Source: Paenisporosarcina sp050269735
GTDB lineage: Bacteria; Bacillota; Bacilli; Bacillales_A; Planococcaceae
Length of the DNA: 64,000 bases
Reading direction: 5' to 3'
NCBI RefSeq assembly: GCF_050269735.1
Contig: NZ_JBNNIX010000001.1
Span: 930,001-994,000 of the forward strand
Shown: positions 8,586 to 16,967 of the stretch, one piece after another
Position numbering within the stretch: position 1 is the stretch's first letter
How the letters are laid out: every line of letters starts with the position of its first letter
The notes under the pieces: model-generated
Told to the model about the DNA's origin: nothing
Seen by the model: only the letters and a program-made list of their open reading frames with translations
The model's database searches: none
Program-made: the position numbers and the translations under genes

Positions 8586-8809
8586 CTCTTTATAATAAAT
8601 TTATTGCAGAATTTTAAGGGAATTATTGATAGTTTTACATTATCTAACATAATTTTTGTATTATAGTAGCTTGTTCTCCATTTTATTATAGTAGATAAAA
8701 GGTGAATTTACCTACTTAATTATGAATAAAGTCGAATAAAGTCGAAAAAAACAATTAAATTGTTGCTATATTATAATAAAGTTTTCACTGATTTTGAGGT
8801 GATATATTT
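8586..8809. promoter_or_regulatory. Divergent promoter region with short direct repeats
   Basis: This AT-rich region separates the GGDEF/EAL gene from the MFS pump. TATTATAGTAG occurs at 8659-8669 and 8684-8694 (25 bp apart), and AATAAAGTCG occurs twice in tandem at about 8723-8742. These are candidate regulator sites. A TATAAT-like box lies near 8770 on the plus strand. No specific regulator can be assigned. Confidence 0.35.
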
Positions 8810-8899
8810 TTGACTAGTATATTAACAACATTACAGTTGACGGTAGAACGATCGATAGGGTTAGATAGTAAAGTATGTTCAAAGAGAAGAGGAATTTCT

Positions 8900-10081
8900 A
8901 TGCAACCAGATCAACGAAAAAAAATAATTGTTCTCATGATAAATATGTTTATAGCAATCGGGAGTTTTGGGATTATCATTCCAATTTTACCCGCTTATCT
9001 TATGTCAATCGGCGAAGGGGGCATGGCGGCTGGACTAATGATTGCCATTTTTGCAGGAGCACAGTTCGTCATGTCACCGATTGCCGGTAAATGGGCAGAT
9101 CAGGTTGGGCGTCGCAAGATGATTATTGCGGGTCTAAGTGGATTGACACTTTCCATGTTTGTGTTTTATTTCTCGGATTCAATTTGGATTCTGTACACAT
9201 CGCGCGTAATTGGTGGCATCGGTGCTGCGTTATTAATTCCTGCGATTTTCGCTTATGTGGCGGATATCACGACGATGGATCAACGTGCGAAAGGGAATAG
9301 TTACATATCTGCCGCGATGTCACTCGGTATCGTAATCGGTCCAGGCATCGGAGGATTTTTGGCAGACTATGACTTGAAGCTGCCATTGCTTGTATCTGCA
9401 TTGGTTTCGTTGGTCTCTGTTATTTTCTCTGTCATTGTATTGAAGGAAAGCAGGGAAGCGGGAGAAGATGTAGGTCCTGTCAAACAGGAACCAATGGTGA
9501 AAAAACTCGCGCAGTCTGTACATAAGCCATATTTCATACCACTGGTCATTACACTCGTCATGAGCTTTGGGTTGATGGCATATGAGTCGGTCTTGGGCCT
9601 GTTTGTAGATAATCAATTTGGTGCCACGCCAAAACAGATTGCTGTGATGGTAACGTCAACAGGAATCGTCAGTGTTGTCATGCAACTACTGGTAGTGGAT
9701 CGTCTCGTTCGCCGATTTGGTGAAGGTGTAATCTTGAATTTCTTTATTGCTCTGACGGCTGTCTGTTTCTTCCTATCTTTATTTGCCTCCACATATGTGC
9801 TGTTCTTTATGATTACCTTGGTCGTGTTTTTAGCGACATCCATATTACGACCGGTATTGAATACGCTTATATCGAAACTTGCCGGGAAAGAGCAAGGGTT
9901 CGCAATGGGCATGAACAACGCCTATATGAGCATTGGAAATGTAGTGGGCCCGCTCCTTGCAGGCGTATTATATGACGTCAATATTTTGTTTCCCTTCCTG
10001 CTAGGATTCGTGGTACTATGGATTACAATTTTGGTAAGTGTCGTGTGGCAGAGGAATAAAGCCATTGTGTTTGTGGAGTGA
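8900..10081 (+). CDS. MFS multidrug efflux transporter (NorA/Bmr-like)
   Basis: A proton-driven drug exporter of the major facilitator superfamily with about 12 predicted transmembrane segments (393 residues). It starts KKIIVLMINMFIA..GIIIPILPAYL like NorA/Bmr. It contains the loop 2-3 motif GKWADQVGRRKM (motif A) and the TM5 antiporter motif GIVIGPGIGGFLAD (motif C). I chose ATG 8900 because AGAGGAA precedes it and it matches family starts. However, the frame is open back to a TTG at 8810 that has an excellent TGAGGTGA site, adding 30 residues (see findings). A terminator follows. Confidence 0.82.
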   Translation: MQPDQRKKIIVLMINMFIAIGSFGIIIPILPAYLMSIGEGGMAAGLMIAIFAGAQFVMSPIAGKWADQVGRRKMIIAGLSGLTLSMFVFYFSDSIWILYTSRVIGGIGAALLIPAIFAYVADITTMDQRAKGNSYISAAMSLGIVIGPGIGGFLADYDLKLPLLVSALVSLVSVIFSVIVLKESREAGEDVGPVKQEPMVKKLAQSVHKPYFIPLVITLVMSFGLMAYESVLGLFVDNQFGATPKQIAVMVTSTGIVSVVMQLLVVDRLVRRFGEGVILNFFIALTAVCFFLSLFASTYVLFFMITLVVFLATSILRPVLNTLISKLAGKEQGFAMGMNNAYMSIGNVVGPLLAGVLYDVNILFPFLLGFVVLWITILVSVVWQRNKAIVFVE

Positions 10082-10138
10082 ATTTAGTGTCTCGTTGGAA
10101 TTGGAGTAATTCAAACGAAGGCTGTCACAAACAGAAAA

Positions 10139-10160
10139 GGCTTTTGGCAACAGCCAAAAG
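10139..10160 (+). terminator. Terminator of the MFS gene
   Basis: CTTTTGGC pairs with GCCAAAAG over a four-base loop, with a T-run about ten bases downstream. Confidence 0.6.
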
Positions 10161-10197
10161 CAGTAATTGGTTTTTCGATCTATTATATAGAAGAAAG

Positions 10198-10226
10198 GGC
10201 AGCCGAAATTGGATTTTCGGCTGCCT
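10198..10226. terminator. Bidirectional terminator between MFS and metQ
   Basis: GGCAGCCGAAA pairs with TTTTCGGCTGCC. It lies downstream of metQ on the minus strand, and the T-rich flank on the plus strand suggests use in both directions. Confidence 0.7.
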
Positions 10227-10260
10227 ATTTTCTTTATAGAGTGTCTGTTTGTTGGTTCTT

Positions 10261-11103
10261 TTATTTCCAAGAGTCTTTGTAGTTTTTTAGTTCCTCGAGT
10301 GAGACAAATGTTGGAATCGAGCTACCTTTAAATGTATCGATGATGAATTTCTCAACTTTTTCGGAGTGGTAGATTTCCACTAGTTTTTGTAGTTCTGGTC
10401 GGTCAACGTCACCTGATTGAGCTGCGATGATGTTAATGTACGGCTTAGCTGTGGCGCTTTCATGGAACAGAGCATCTTCGAGTTTTAAATCTGCTTCAAC
10501 AGCAAAATTGTTGTTAATGATGGATGCGTCTGCGTCGTCAAGGAAACGTGGAGTGTTACCTGCAGCGACGGGTTCAATTTTTAAGTTTTTCGGGTTGTCT
10601 TTAATTTTATCAATAGAGCCAATTCCTTCGAAGTCTTCCGTCAAAGTGATCAGTCCAGCTTCTTGAAGCAATAGTAGGGCACGGCCGAAGTTTGTTCCTT
10701 CGTTTGGCAAAGCGATTGTTGCGCCTTCAGGTAAGTCTTCAAGCGTTTTGTGTTTTTTTGAATGAATGGCCATTGGTGCAATAACTGTTGAACCAATTGC
10801 TTCCAGGTCTAACTTTTGGTCCGCTTTGAATTCGTCAAAGTATGAGATGGTTTGGAATGCATTGGCGTCGATCTCGCCTTCAGCAAGTGCGATGTTCGGC
10901 TGAATGTAGTCATTGAATTTAACAAGTTCAATGTTCAAGCCTTCTTCTTTTGCAATATCCACGATATAATCCCACGTCCGTGTGTCACCGCCACTAACCC
11001 CAACTTTGATAGTATCTGAATTCTTGGCGTTCCCTTCGTCCTTGCCACAAGCTGCCAGCAAACCTAGTGTTAATACAATTAGTACCAATGCGAATTTCTT
11101 CAT
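10261..11103 (-). CDS. metQ: Methionine ABC transporter substrate-binding lipoprotein MetQ
   Basis: This 280-residue lipoprotein captures D- or L-methionine outside the membrane and delivers it to MetNI. The signal peptide ends in the lipobox LLAAC, with Cys as the acylated residue near position 20. The mature part belongs to the NlpA/MetQ family (TRTWDYIVDIAKEEG, ALPNEGTNFGRALLLL, and AQSGDVDRPE near the end). ATG 11103 is preceded by GGAGGTAGGAAAA. A longer in-frame start five codons upstream would put the start codon inside the ribosome binding site. It is the last gene of metNIQ, and a terminator follows. Confidence 0.9.
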   Translation of the reverse strand: MKKFALVLIVLTLGLLAACGKDEGNAKNSDTIKVGVSGGDTRTWDYIVDIAKEEGLNIELVKFNDYIQPNIALAEGEIDANAFQTISYFDEFKADQKLDLEAIGSTVIAPMAIHSKKHKTLEDLPEGATIALPNEGTNFGRALLLLQEAGLITLTEDFEGIGSIDKIKDNPKNLKIEPVAAGNTPRFLDDADASIINNNFAVEADLKLEDALFHESATAKPYINIIAAQSGDVDRPELQKLVEIYHSEKVEKFIIDTFKGSSIPTFVSLEELKNYKDSWK

Positions 11104-11121
11104 TTTTCCTACCTCCAATAG

Positions 11122-11792
11122 TTATCTTCTTCTTATTTTTTTTGAAACCATGTTTCCTGTTGATTGCAGTAATTGAACGATGATGACGAGTGCTGCGACT
11201 GTGACGACCATGGTCATCGTGTCAAAACGTTGGTATCCATATGTCAGTGCTAAGTCACCAACACCGCCAGCACCAACTGCTCCAGCCATGGCAGATGCTC
11301 CGACCAAACCAATAGTTGCAGTGGTAAAGGTGAGAATCAGTGAGCTCAAGCCTTCCGGAATCAAGAACTTCAAGATGATTTGTGGAACTGTTGCACCCAT
11401 CGACTGTGCAGCTTCGATAATGCCTTTATCGACCTCGAGTAATGAGTTTTCGACAAGCCGTGCAATGTACGGTGCTGCGTAAAAGACGAGTGGTACGATT
11501 GCAGCATTCGTACCGATGGCTGAGCCGATTATCAGTCTAGTTAGAGGGATGATTGCGACGAGCAAAATGATAAAAGGCACGGAACGTAAAATATTAATGA
11601 CAGGATTCAAGATGTTGAAAATCCATTTATTGTCCAAGATATGGCCTTTTCGTGTAATGACGAGCAAGATGCCAAGTGGGAGACCAATCAGTGCCAAAAA
11701 ATTAGCGAAATAGCGACCATGTAAAGCGTATCGCCAAAGCCAACCAGTAGTTGTTCGGTTGTAATTTCCATGCCCCATAATGTATCAGTCAT
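11122..11792 (-). pseudogene. metI: Methionine ABC permease MetI, apparent frameshift
   Basis: Permease subunit of the methionine importer, normally about 220 residues with five membrane helices. The natural start is ATG 11792, which overlaps the metN stop and has AGGAGGTG inside the metN end. It reads normal MetI sequence (EQLLVGFGDTLYMVAISLIF), then shifts frame at a run of six A's on the plus strand (11696-11701). Downstream, in the other frame, the protein continues as ALIGLPLGILLV to the end with the intact EAA-loop region (EAAQSMGATVPQI). One extra base in the homopolymer would restore a perfect gene. It could be a true inactivating mutation, programmed slippage or a sequencing error. 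Confidence 0.8.
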
Positions 11793-12813
11793 GCAGTTTC
11801 ACCTCCTGTATGATGAACCCTTCGTCTTTGATAAAGGAGAAAGATTTTTCTACCTCGCTCTTTTCACCTGTTACTTCGATAATCAAATTACCAAAAGGGG
11901 TCTCCTGGATCTCTGAAATGTTTGCTGAAAGAACACTTAAGTGCACGTCATATTTCTTAGCAATAGTCGAAAGTAAGGGCTGACTAGATGTGTTGCCGAC
12001 AAAATTTATTTTCCAAATGATTGGCAGCGTGCTTGATAATACAGCATTTTTAAGAACGCTTTGTGGGATTTCGTCGTGAATGACTGTCCGAACAAAATTC
12101 TTTGCGATGTCCGTTTTTGGTGAAGCAAAGACATCAAAAACGGAACCTTGTTCCACTACGCGTCCGCCTTCCATGACCGCTACTTTGTTGCAAATTTCCC
12201 GGATGACGGACATTTCGTGTGTAATGAGCAGGATCGTAATGTCATATTCTTGGTTAATCTTTTTGAGCAGCTGCAAAACAGCGCTGGTCGTTTGTGGATC
12301 AAGTGCTGATGTGGCTTCATCACATAGCAGAATGGAGGGGTTTGTAGCTAGCGCTCTTGCAATCCCAATCCGTTGTTTCTGACCACCCGATAGCTGCTCG
12401 GGATAGTTCTTGGCTTTGTCTGCAAGCCCTACGAAGTCTAGTAATTCTTCAACACGCGTTTTGATTATTGATTTTGATGTGCCTGATAATACGAGCGGAA
12501 TGGCAACGTTATCGAAAACAGTTTTGGAATTCAGCAGGTTGAAGTGTTGAAAGATCATGCCGATTTTTTTCTTTTGAGCTCGAAGTTGTTTAGGCTTCAG
12601 TGCAGTTAGTTGTTGTCCGTCAACTATTACTTGCCCGCTGGATGGGCGTTCGAGCAGATTGACCAATCGGATGAGTGTGCTTTTCCCTGCACCGCTATAG
12701 CCAACCACCCCGAAGATATCTCCTTTTTCAACAGTGAGGTCTATGCCTTTCAAGGCTTCAACCGTTTGCTTTTTGGTTTGAAATGATTTCGTGACTTGTT
12801 GGAATTCAATCAA
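11785..12813 (-). CDS. metN: Methionine ABC transporter ATP-binding protein MetN
   Basis: This 342-residue ATPase powers methionine import. The Walker A motif is GYSGAGKS, the signature LSGGQKQR and Walker B ILLCDEATSALD. The C-terminal ~100 residues form the NIL/ACT-like domain that senses intracellular methionine in MetN proteins. I chose the TTG at 12813 (protein begins LIEFQQVTKSF), with AAAGGGG about ten bases upstream. An apparent upstream extension would run through the riboswitch terminator and is not real. Transcription is controlled by the SAM riboswitch upstream. Confidence 0.9.
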   Translation of the reverse strand: MIEFQQVTKSFQTKKQTVEALKGIDLTVEKGDIFGVVGYSGAGKSTLIRLVNLLERPSSGQVIVDGQQLTALKPKQLRAQKKKIGMIFQHFNLLNSKTVFDNVAIPLVLSGTSKSIIKTRVEELLDFVGLADKAKNYPEQLSGGQKQRIGIARALATNPSILLCDEATSALDPQTTSAVLQLLKKINQEYDITILLITHEMSVIREICNKVAVMEGGRVVEQGSVFDVFASPKTDIAKNFVRTVIHDEIPQSVLKNAVLSSTLPIIWKINFVGNTSSQPLLSTIAKKYDVHLSVLSANISEIQETPFGNLIIEVTGEKSEVEKSFSFIKDEGFIIQEVKLHD

Positions 12814-12872
12814 GTGGATGTCGCCCCTTTCTATGTCATGTTCGTTATCAAAGAGGATGGGCAATAAAAAAA

Positions 12873-12900
12873 GCCCCTTCTGTCGATAGACAGAAGAGGC
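12873..12900 (-). terminator. Riboswitch-controlled terminator of metNIQ
   Basis: On the minus strand GCCTCTTCTGTC pairs with GACAGAAGGGGC and is followed by seven T's, between the SAM aptamer and the metN start. It is the expression platform of the riboswitch. Confidence 0.85.
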
Positions 12901-12959
12901 ATACGTATGCAAAGAAAATGCGGACACAAATCCACAGAAAATTAGCTCGAACACTCCTT

Positions 12960-13072
12960 CTTATCTATCGAACAATAAATTGTCCGCTGGAATTAGCACA
13001 GTATTTTTACACGAAGTAAAAACCCGCTGCTGAGGTATCATAGGGCCAGGCCCTCCACATCTCTTGATAAGA
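12960..13072 (-). ncRNA. SAM-I riboswitch (S-box)
   Basis: The minus-strand leader has the S-box core: CTTATCAAGAG at the 5' side of P1, GGAGGGCCTGGCCCTATGA, then ACCTCAGCA, and GATAAG closing P1. Binding of S-adenosylmethionine stabilises the aptamer and allows the downstream terminator to form, switching off methionine uptake when SAM is plentiful. Its position ahead of metNIQ fits. Confidence 0.93.
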
Positions 13073-13263
13073 AATCACGCATATTTAATTATGTTGTTCA
13101 CTATAGTCTGAATATTTCAGCCTGTCAACTAGGTGATTAATAGTCGCAATAGTTTAATAATTATTCATTTCAAAAAATCACTGAATTTACGTGCTCGAAT
13201 GGATGACGGGAAAATTGGATGTATTGTTTATGAAAAAAACAATCAATATTTTCATAAAGAGTC

Positions 13264-13294
13264 TTGAAGTTTACGTTAACGTCAATGTTAGAAT
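13264..13294 (+). promoter_or_regulatory. MerR-type promoter with 19-bp spacer and 16-bp operator
   Basis: TTGAAG (13264-13269) and TAGAAT (13289-13294) are separated by 19 bp, the long spacer typical of MerR-activated promoters. The spacer begins with the near-perfect 16-bp palindrome TTTACGTTAACGTCAA (13270-13285). This resembles the operators described for LiuR-type MerR regulators of acyl-CoA catabolism, which fits the genes downstream. Confidence 0.75.
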
Positions 13295-13323
13295 AGGTAA
13301 AAATGGGAAGCGGTGAGGTGGGA

Positions 13324-13707
13324 ATGAAGAGCATCGCAGAAGTAGCGAAAGAGTTTGGGGTGACGACGCGGACCATCCGATATTATGAGGAACTTGGCTT
13401 GTTGAAACCTGTTCGAACAGAGAGCAATATTAGGATGTTTGGACCAAAGGAGTACGCGAAACTTAAGTTGATCATCCGCGGAAAACAGTATGGTTTTAAT
13501 CTGGATGAAATTAAAGAAATGGTGTTGTTGTTCGACCATGATCGGACGGGTGCTAAGCAGTTGGAGCGGACGATTGAGTATGGCACGACACGGGTGGCTG
13601 AGATAAATATGAAAATTCTTGATTTGCAGAATATGAAGTCTGAAATGGAAGAGTTGCTTGGGCAGTTCCAGGAAAAATTATCGAATTTAAAGGGGAATGT
13701 GAAATGA
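13324..13707 (+). CDS. MerR-family transcriptional regulator of acyl-CoA metabolism
   Basis: A 127-residue DNA-binding regulator. The N-terminal winged helix-turn-helix reads KSIAEVAKEFGVTTRTIRYYEELGLL, followed by a coiled-coil dimerisation helix (residues ~80-120), with no metal-binding cysteines at the end. That matches the LiuR-like subgroup that responds to CoA derivatives. ATG 13324 gives the normal MerR start. The GGTGAGGTG upstream is rather close, so ATG 13303 remains possible. It probably controls itself and the acyl-CoA dehydrogenase through the palindrome in its own promoter. Its stop overlaps the next start by four bases. Confidence 0.82.
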   Translation: MKSIAEVAKEFGVTTRTIRYYEELGLLKPVRTESNIRMFGPKEYAKLKLIIRGKQYGFNLDEIKEMVLLFDHDRTGAKQLERTIEYGTTRVAEINMKILDLQNMKSEMEELLGQFQEKLSNLKGNVK

Positions 13708-15341
13708 TTCGACGAAATTTTTATTCTGAAGATGAAACGCTGCAACATATTTTGAGAAGTGGATTGCAACCTGACATGTTTGACTTTGCAGATAAGGCTT
13801 TGACTAAGTTTGGTGAGCAAGTAGCGAATGAAATTGATGAACGGGCTCGCCATACAGATCGTGAAGGTGCACCAAACTTGGTGAAATTCAATCGTTACGG
13901 AGAAGATGTTTCGGAAGTATGGGTCAATGAAGGGTACAAAAAGACCGTGCAGGAAACTTATGAAACAGGGATAGTCGGCTATGTGCACAAGAAGATACCG
14001 GAGTTGGATCGTAAGGGGAATTATTTGTACAGTTTTGCACAAGGCTACGTATTATCCCAATCAGAAGCGGGTTTTTATTGTCCCGTTACTTTGACGATGG
14101 CCACGGCATTCTTGCTCGACCATTATGCGGATGAAAAATTGAAAGATCGTTTCTTACCGCATGTGTGTGCCACAGGGGAAATGGAGTTGTTTGAAGGTGC
14201 CACTTTTTTGACTGAGCGGCAAGGTGGATCGGATGTTGGTGCAAATGTGGTAAAGGCTGAGCAGGAGGGTGATCATTTTCGATTATATGGCGAAAAGTAT
14301 TTTGCCTCGAATGCCGGTATGGCAAAGGTCGCGATGGTTCTTGCACGAATCGATGGAGCGCCTGAAGGTTCACGTGGATTGACACTTTTTGCTGTTCCAT
14401 GGCGACTGGAAGATGGTTCGTTGAATGGGATTTCCATTCGAAGATTGAAAGACAAGTTAGGTGTAAGAGCAGTGCCGAGTGGTGAAGTGGAATTCGACGG
14501 TGCGGTGGCTTATGCAGTGGGTGATAAAGCGAATGGCCTGAAATATATGATGGAAGCATTGAATTTATCGCGTATTTGCAATGCTGTCGCATCTCTTGGA
14601 ATCATGCGCCGCGCATTAAATGAGGCTTCTGAATATGCTCATCAACGAGATGCTTTTGGACGAAAGCTTGTTGAGTTCCCGATGGTGCAGGATTCGTTAG
14701 GCAAATTGACGGCAAAATTGGAAGTAGAACTTATGACTGTATTTGATTTGATCAAGCTGTATGATCGTGTTGTTGCGAATGAAGCGAGTGAAGAAGAAGT
14801 CGTATTGAATCGGTTATTTATTGCTATTTTGAAAAAAGAAACGGCCGAGCAAGCAATTCATTTTGCCCATGAAGCAATTGAAATGCACGGTGGCAATGGC
14901 TACATCGAAGATTTCGTTACTCCAAGATTGCTGCGAGACGCACAAGTCCTTACTGTCTGGGAAGGTACGGCCAACATATTGGGCTTGGAAATTGTTCGAT
15001 TGGTCAGGAAATTCAACGCTCATACACTCTTCGTGAAGACGATGAAATCAAGACTCAAAGATATTCCAATGAGTAAGATGAAACCAATCGTTGAGCGTGT
15101 TCTAAACCAATTGGATGAGGACTTAACAACTTTTGCGGCTTTGGACGAAGCGATGCAAACGTTTGAAGCGAAGACTATTGCACAAAGGATGGCACATGTA
15201 TATGAAAGTGTGATGGCGGTGGGAATGGCAGAGTCATTAGGCGTTCGCGCAACGTTGGTTGCAGACATTTACTTGGAAACGACTTGGAGCTTAAGAAACC
15301 TTGGCGATCCCATGAAGACTTGCCAACTTTTAAGCTCTTAA
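13704..15341 (+). CDS. Acyl-CoA dehydrogenase, AidB-like
   Basis: A 545-residue flavoenzyme that oxidises acyl-CoA thioesters at the alpha-beta bond. It is longer than standard ACADs because of extra N- and C-terminal helices, like the AidB branch. Recognisable segments are GATFLTERQGGSDVGAN (FAD/substrate site), YFASNAGMA, LSRICNAVASLG and the C-terminal MHGGNGYIEDF..LLRDAQVLTVWEGTANI, the usual FAD-binding signature. It is translationally coupled to the MerR regulator (ATGA overlap). Substrate chain length cannot be inferred. Confidence 0.85.
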   Translation: MIRRNFYSEDETLQHILRSGLQPDMFDFADKALTKFGEQVANEIDERARHTDREGAPNLVKFNRYGEDVSEVWVNEGYKKTVQETYETGIVGYVHKKIPELDRKGNYLYSFAQGYVLSQSEAGFYCPVTLTMATAFLLDHYADEKLKDRFLPHVCATGEMELFEGATFLTERQGGSDVGANVVKAEQEGDHFRLYGEKYFASNAGMAKVAMVLARIDGAPEGSRGLTLFAVPWRLEDGSLNGISIRRLKDKLGVRAVPSGEVEFDGAVAYAVGDKANGLKYMMEALNLSRICNAVASLGIMRRALNEASEYAHQRDAFGRKLVEFPMVQDSLGKLTAKLEVELMTVFDLIKLYDRVVANEASEEEVVLNRLFIAILKKETAEQAIHFAHEAIEMHGGNGYIEDFVTPRLLRDAQVLTVWEGTANILGLEIVRLVRKFNAHTLFVKTMKSRLKDIPMSKMKPIVERVLNQLDEDLTTFAALDEAMQTFEAKTIAQRMAHVYESVMAVGMAESLGVRATLVADIYLETTWSLRNLGDPMKTCQLLSS

Positions 15342-15479
15342 ATTAGAGAAATCCTGTTTGAAACGAAATGAATACTAGTGTTTATGATAAGTTATTTCGC
15401 GATTTTGAAGGTATATCTTAGATGGAATATTGGTTTTCTTTATGAATAAGTTAAAAAATCAGAAAATTTTGTATTGAAT

Positions 15480-15501
15480 GTTTAATATCAATCTATTAAA
15501 C
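15480..15501 (+). promoter_or_regulatory. Inverted repeat upstream of the V4R-like gene
   Basis: GTTTAATA and TATTAAAC are perfect 8-bp inverted arms with a 6-bp spacer, 38 bp before the start codon. This is a candidate operator for an unidentified regulator. Confidence 0.5.
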
Positions 15502-15539
15502 TTATGAAGGGAAAAATTTATTTTAAGGGGAGTTCGTGA

Positions 15540-16067
15540 ATGCCTGACTCTATCACAGAATTTAGTATAAACAGAGATGAGTTTATATGGAAAAAGGAAA
15601 GAGGACTATTCTTTCAAAATGATGCCTCTGCAATCGTATTATGGGACTTATCAATTGAAATCTTATTGCAAACTTTGGATGAACACTTAGATATCGAAAA
15701 GAGCAATACAATATTAAAGGCCTTTGGATTTCGTATGGGAACATTAGTAAGTAAGTACTATTCTGAACGGATGGATCTTGAAAATATTTTAATTCAATTC
15801 AGTGATATTTATCGCAATGCCGGTTGGGGAAATGTGAAAATCACTAAGTTTTCCAAAGAAGATAGACAGGTGACTATTGAACTGCACAATAGCTGGGAAC
15901 ATCGGGTTTTCCAGGCCATTAATAAAAATCAAGAATGCATTATCATGCCGAATTATTGGAATGGTTTCATGAGTGAATTGATGAAAGAAAATCTGAGCTA
16001 CTTAATCACAAAGAAAAATCAAAATGGCGTCGATTTTAGTGAAATTCATCTGTTTGTAAAAGAATAG
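15540..16067 (+). CDS. V4R-like small-molecule sensor domain protein (tentative)
   Basis: A 175-residue soluble protein without a signal peptide. The central AGWGNVKITKF..QVTIELHNSWEHRVF and the late CIIMPNYWNGFMSELMKENLSYLITKK resemble the 4-vinyl-reductase (V4R) fold, in which a small ligand or metal is bound between the repeats. However, only one of the usual conserved cysteines is obvious. V4R-like modules often feed into cyclic nucleotide or PAS signalling, and a PAS/GGDEF gene lies 1.5 kb downstream. AAGGGGAG gives a good ribosome binding site. No function is assigned beyond possible ligand sensing. Confidence 0.45.
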   Translation: MPDSITEFSINRDEFIWKKERGLFFQNDASAIVLWDLSIEILLQTLDEHLDIEKSNTILKAFGFRMGTLVSKYYSERMDLENILIQFSDIYRNAGWGNVKITKFSKEDRQVTIELHNSWEHRVFQAINKNQECIIMPNYWNGFMSELMKENLSYLITKKNQNGVDFSEIHLFVKE

Positions 16068-16176
16068 CACCTTAAAGTAATCTAACTCTTCATACAAAAA
16101 TATTCAATTTTCATGTTATAAGTTTGATTATTAGGGGAAAATCAACTATGACGGAAATTTAATAATGGAGAGGTGA

Positions 16177-16341
16177 ATGGCAATGAATGAAAATGAGAAG
16201 CAATCTGCAAAGGAATTTGCAAATGAAAATGCTACGGATCAGACACAGAAAAAAGATGAATTAAGCAAAGAAGAGAAAGAAAAACTTCAAGTGAAAGATG
16301 GCCAGAACAATCATCACGTGGATGAGCGTGGCGGCAACTAA
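16177..16341 (+). CDS. 54-residue hydrophilic acidic protein, unknown
   Basis: A short gene with a clear GGAGAGGTGA site six bases before the ATG, ending at a TAA followed within five bases by a strong terminator. The product is highly charged (many Glu, Lys, Asn, Gln), has no hydrophobic core and ends in HHVDERGGN, so it is probably disordered. The gene signals on both sides make it a convincing real microprotein, but I do not recognise a family. It converges with the gene at 16380. Confidence 0.6.
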   Translation: MAMNENEKQSAKEFANENATDQTQKKDELSKEEKEKLQVKDGQNNHHVDERGGN

Positions 16342-16345
16342 TCAA

Positions 16346-16377
16346 AAAACCGTGATCCCAATTGGGTCACGGTTTTT
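16346..16377. terminator. Bidirectional terminator
   Basis: AACCGTGA..CCCAATTGGG..TCACGGTT forms an almost perfect stem with A's on the left and T's on the right, shared by the convergent genes on both sides. Confidence 0.85.
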
Positions 16378-16379
16378 GT

Positions 16380-16790
16380 TTATTCATTCGGAAGTCTTTT
16401 TGCGTTTTCTTGTTTTGCCGGTGAGTCATTGTTATCTTCGGGCAATGATTCTTTTGATTTTGGTGCAGCTTTTTGCTGGGATTTTGGGAAAGCTTGTTTT
16501 GCTTCTTTCTTCGTATCCTTACTTTGTACACCTTCGTTATAATATTGGACGCTCGTCATAGCGCCTTCTTCCACCATACGGTTATCATCCGGATCAGTTG
16601 GATCAGAGTGACCGGCTTTTGTCATTTGTGATTGTTTTACATTTTGCGAGTTCATAAATGAAGACACTTTTGTCATCGTATTATTCATCATCACTTTGGC
16701 TTTATCACGATTCTCAGGTTTCTGTAAATACATATAAGCCGTAGCTGCAAGACCTCCAAGTAATAATGAACGTGTATTTCCTCTAGACAT
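16380..16790 (-). CDS. Small stress-type protein with N-terminal helix, unknown
   Basis: A 136-residue protein. A short hydrophobic stretch (LLLGGLAATAYMYL, residues ~8-21) is followed by a charged, low-complexity and probably disordered tail rich in Lys, Gln, Asp and Pro. This resembles YtxH-like general stress proteins in layout, although not clearly in sequence. I start it at MSRGNT because TTGGAGGG is about seven bases upstream. The ATG two codons earlier lies inside that site. A sigma-B-like promoter lies 47 bp upstream, supporting a stress role. Confidence 0.6.
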   Translation of the reverse strand: MSRGNTRSLLLGGLAATAYMYLQKPENRDKAKVMMNNTMTKVSSFMNSQNVKQSQMTKAGHSDPTDPDDNRMVEEGAMTSVQYYNEGVQSKDTKKEAKQAFPKSQQKAAPKSKESLPEDNNDSPAKQENAKRLPNE

Positions 16791-16836
16791 CGTCATCCCT
16801 CCAATTATTGTTAAAAAAAGCAGTTATCTTATAGTG

Positions 16837-16862
16837 ATACCCACTTTCATATACAATCACAC
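16837..16862 (-). promoter_or_regulatory. Sigma-B-like promoter for the 16380-16790 gene
   Basis: On the minus strand GTGTGA is followed by a 14-bp spacer and GGGTAT, against the sigma-B consensus GTTTAA-N12-15-GGGTAT. The -10 match is perfect and the -35 is partial. Confidence 0.5.
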
Positions 16863-16967
16863 CTTAAATCCTTTTATTTTTCTGAAATAATTAATACATA
16901 GCGATGTTTGTTGTTCCTAAGCAAACTACCGAGAAGAGAAATGGATCTTGGTTGTAATTATCGACGG

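Noticed and set aside
11785..12954. A longer MetN starting at 12954
   Set aside because: The extra residues would be translated from the riboswitch terminator and aptamer. The TTG at 12813 has a proper ribosome site and gives the normal MetN length.
13383..14042. A 219-codon minus-strand open frame across merR and the acyl-CoA dehydrogenase
   Set aside because: It is antisense to two well-supported genes, has no ribosome site and no recognisable protein.
14086..14592. A 168-codon minus-strand open frame inside the acyl-CoA dehydrogenase gene
   Set aside because: It is antisense to a conserved enzyme, with His/Pro-rich composition typical of shadow frames.
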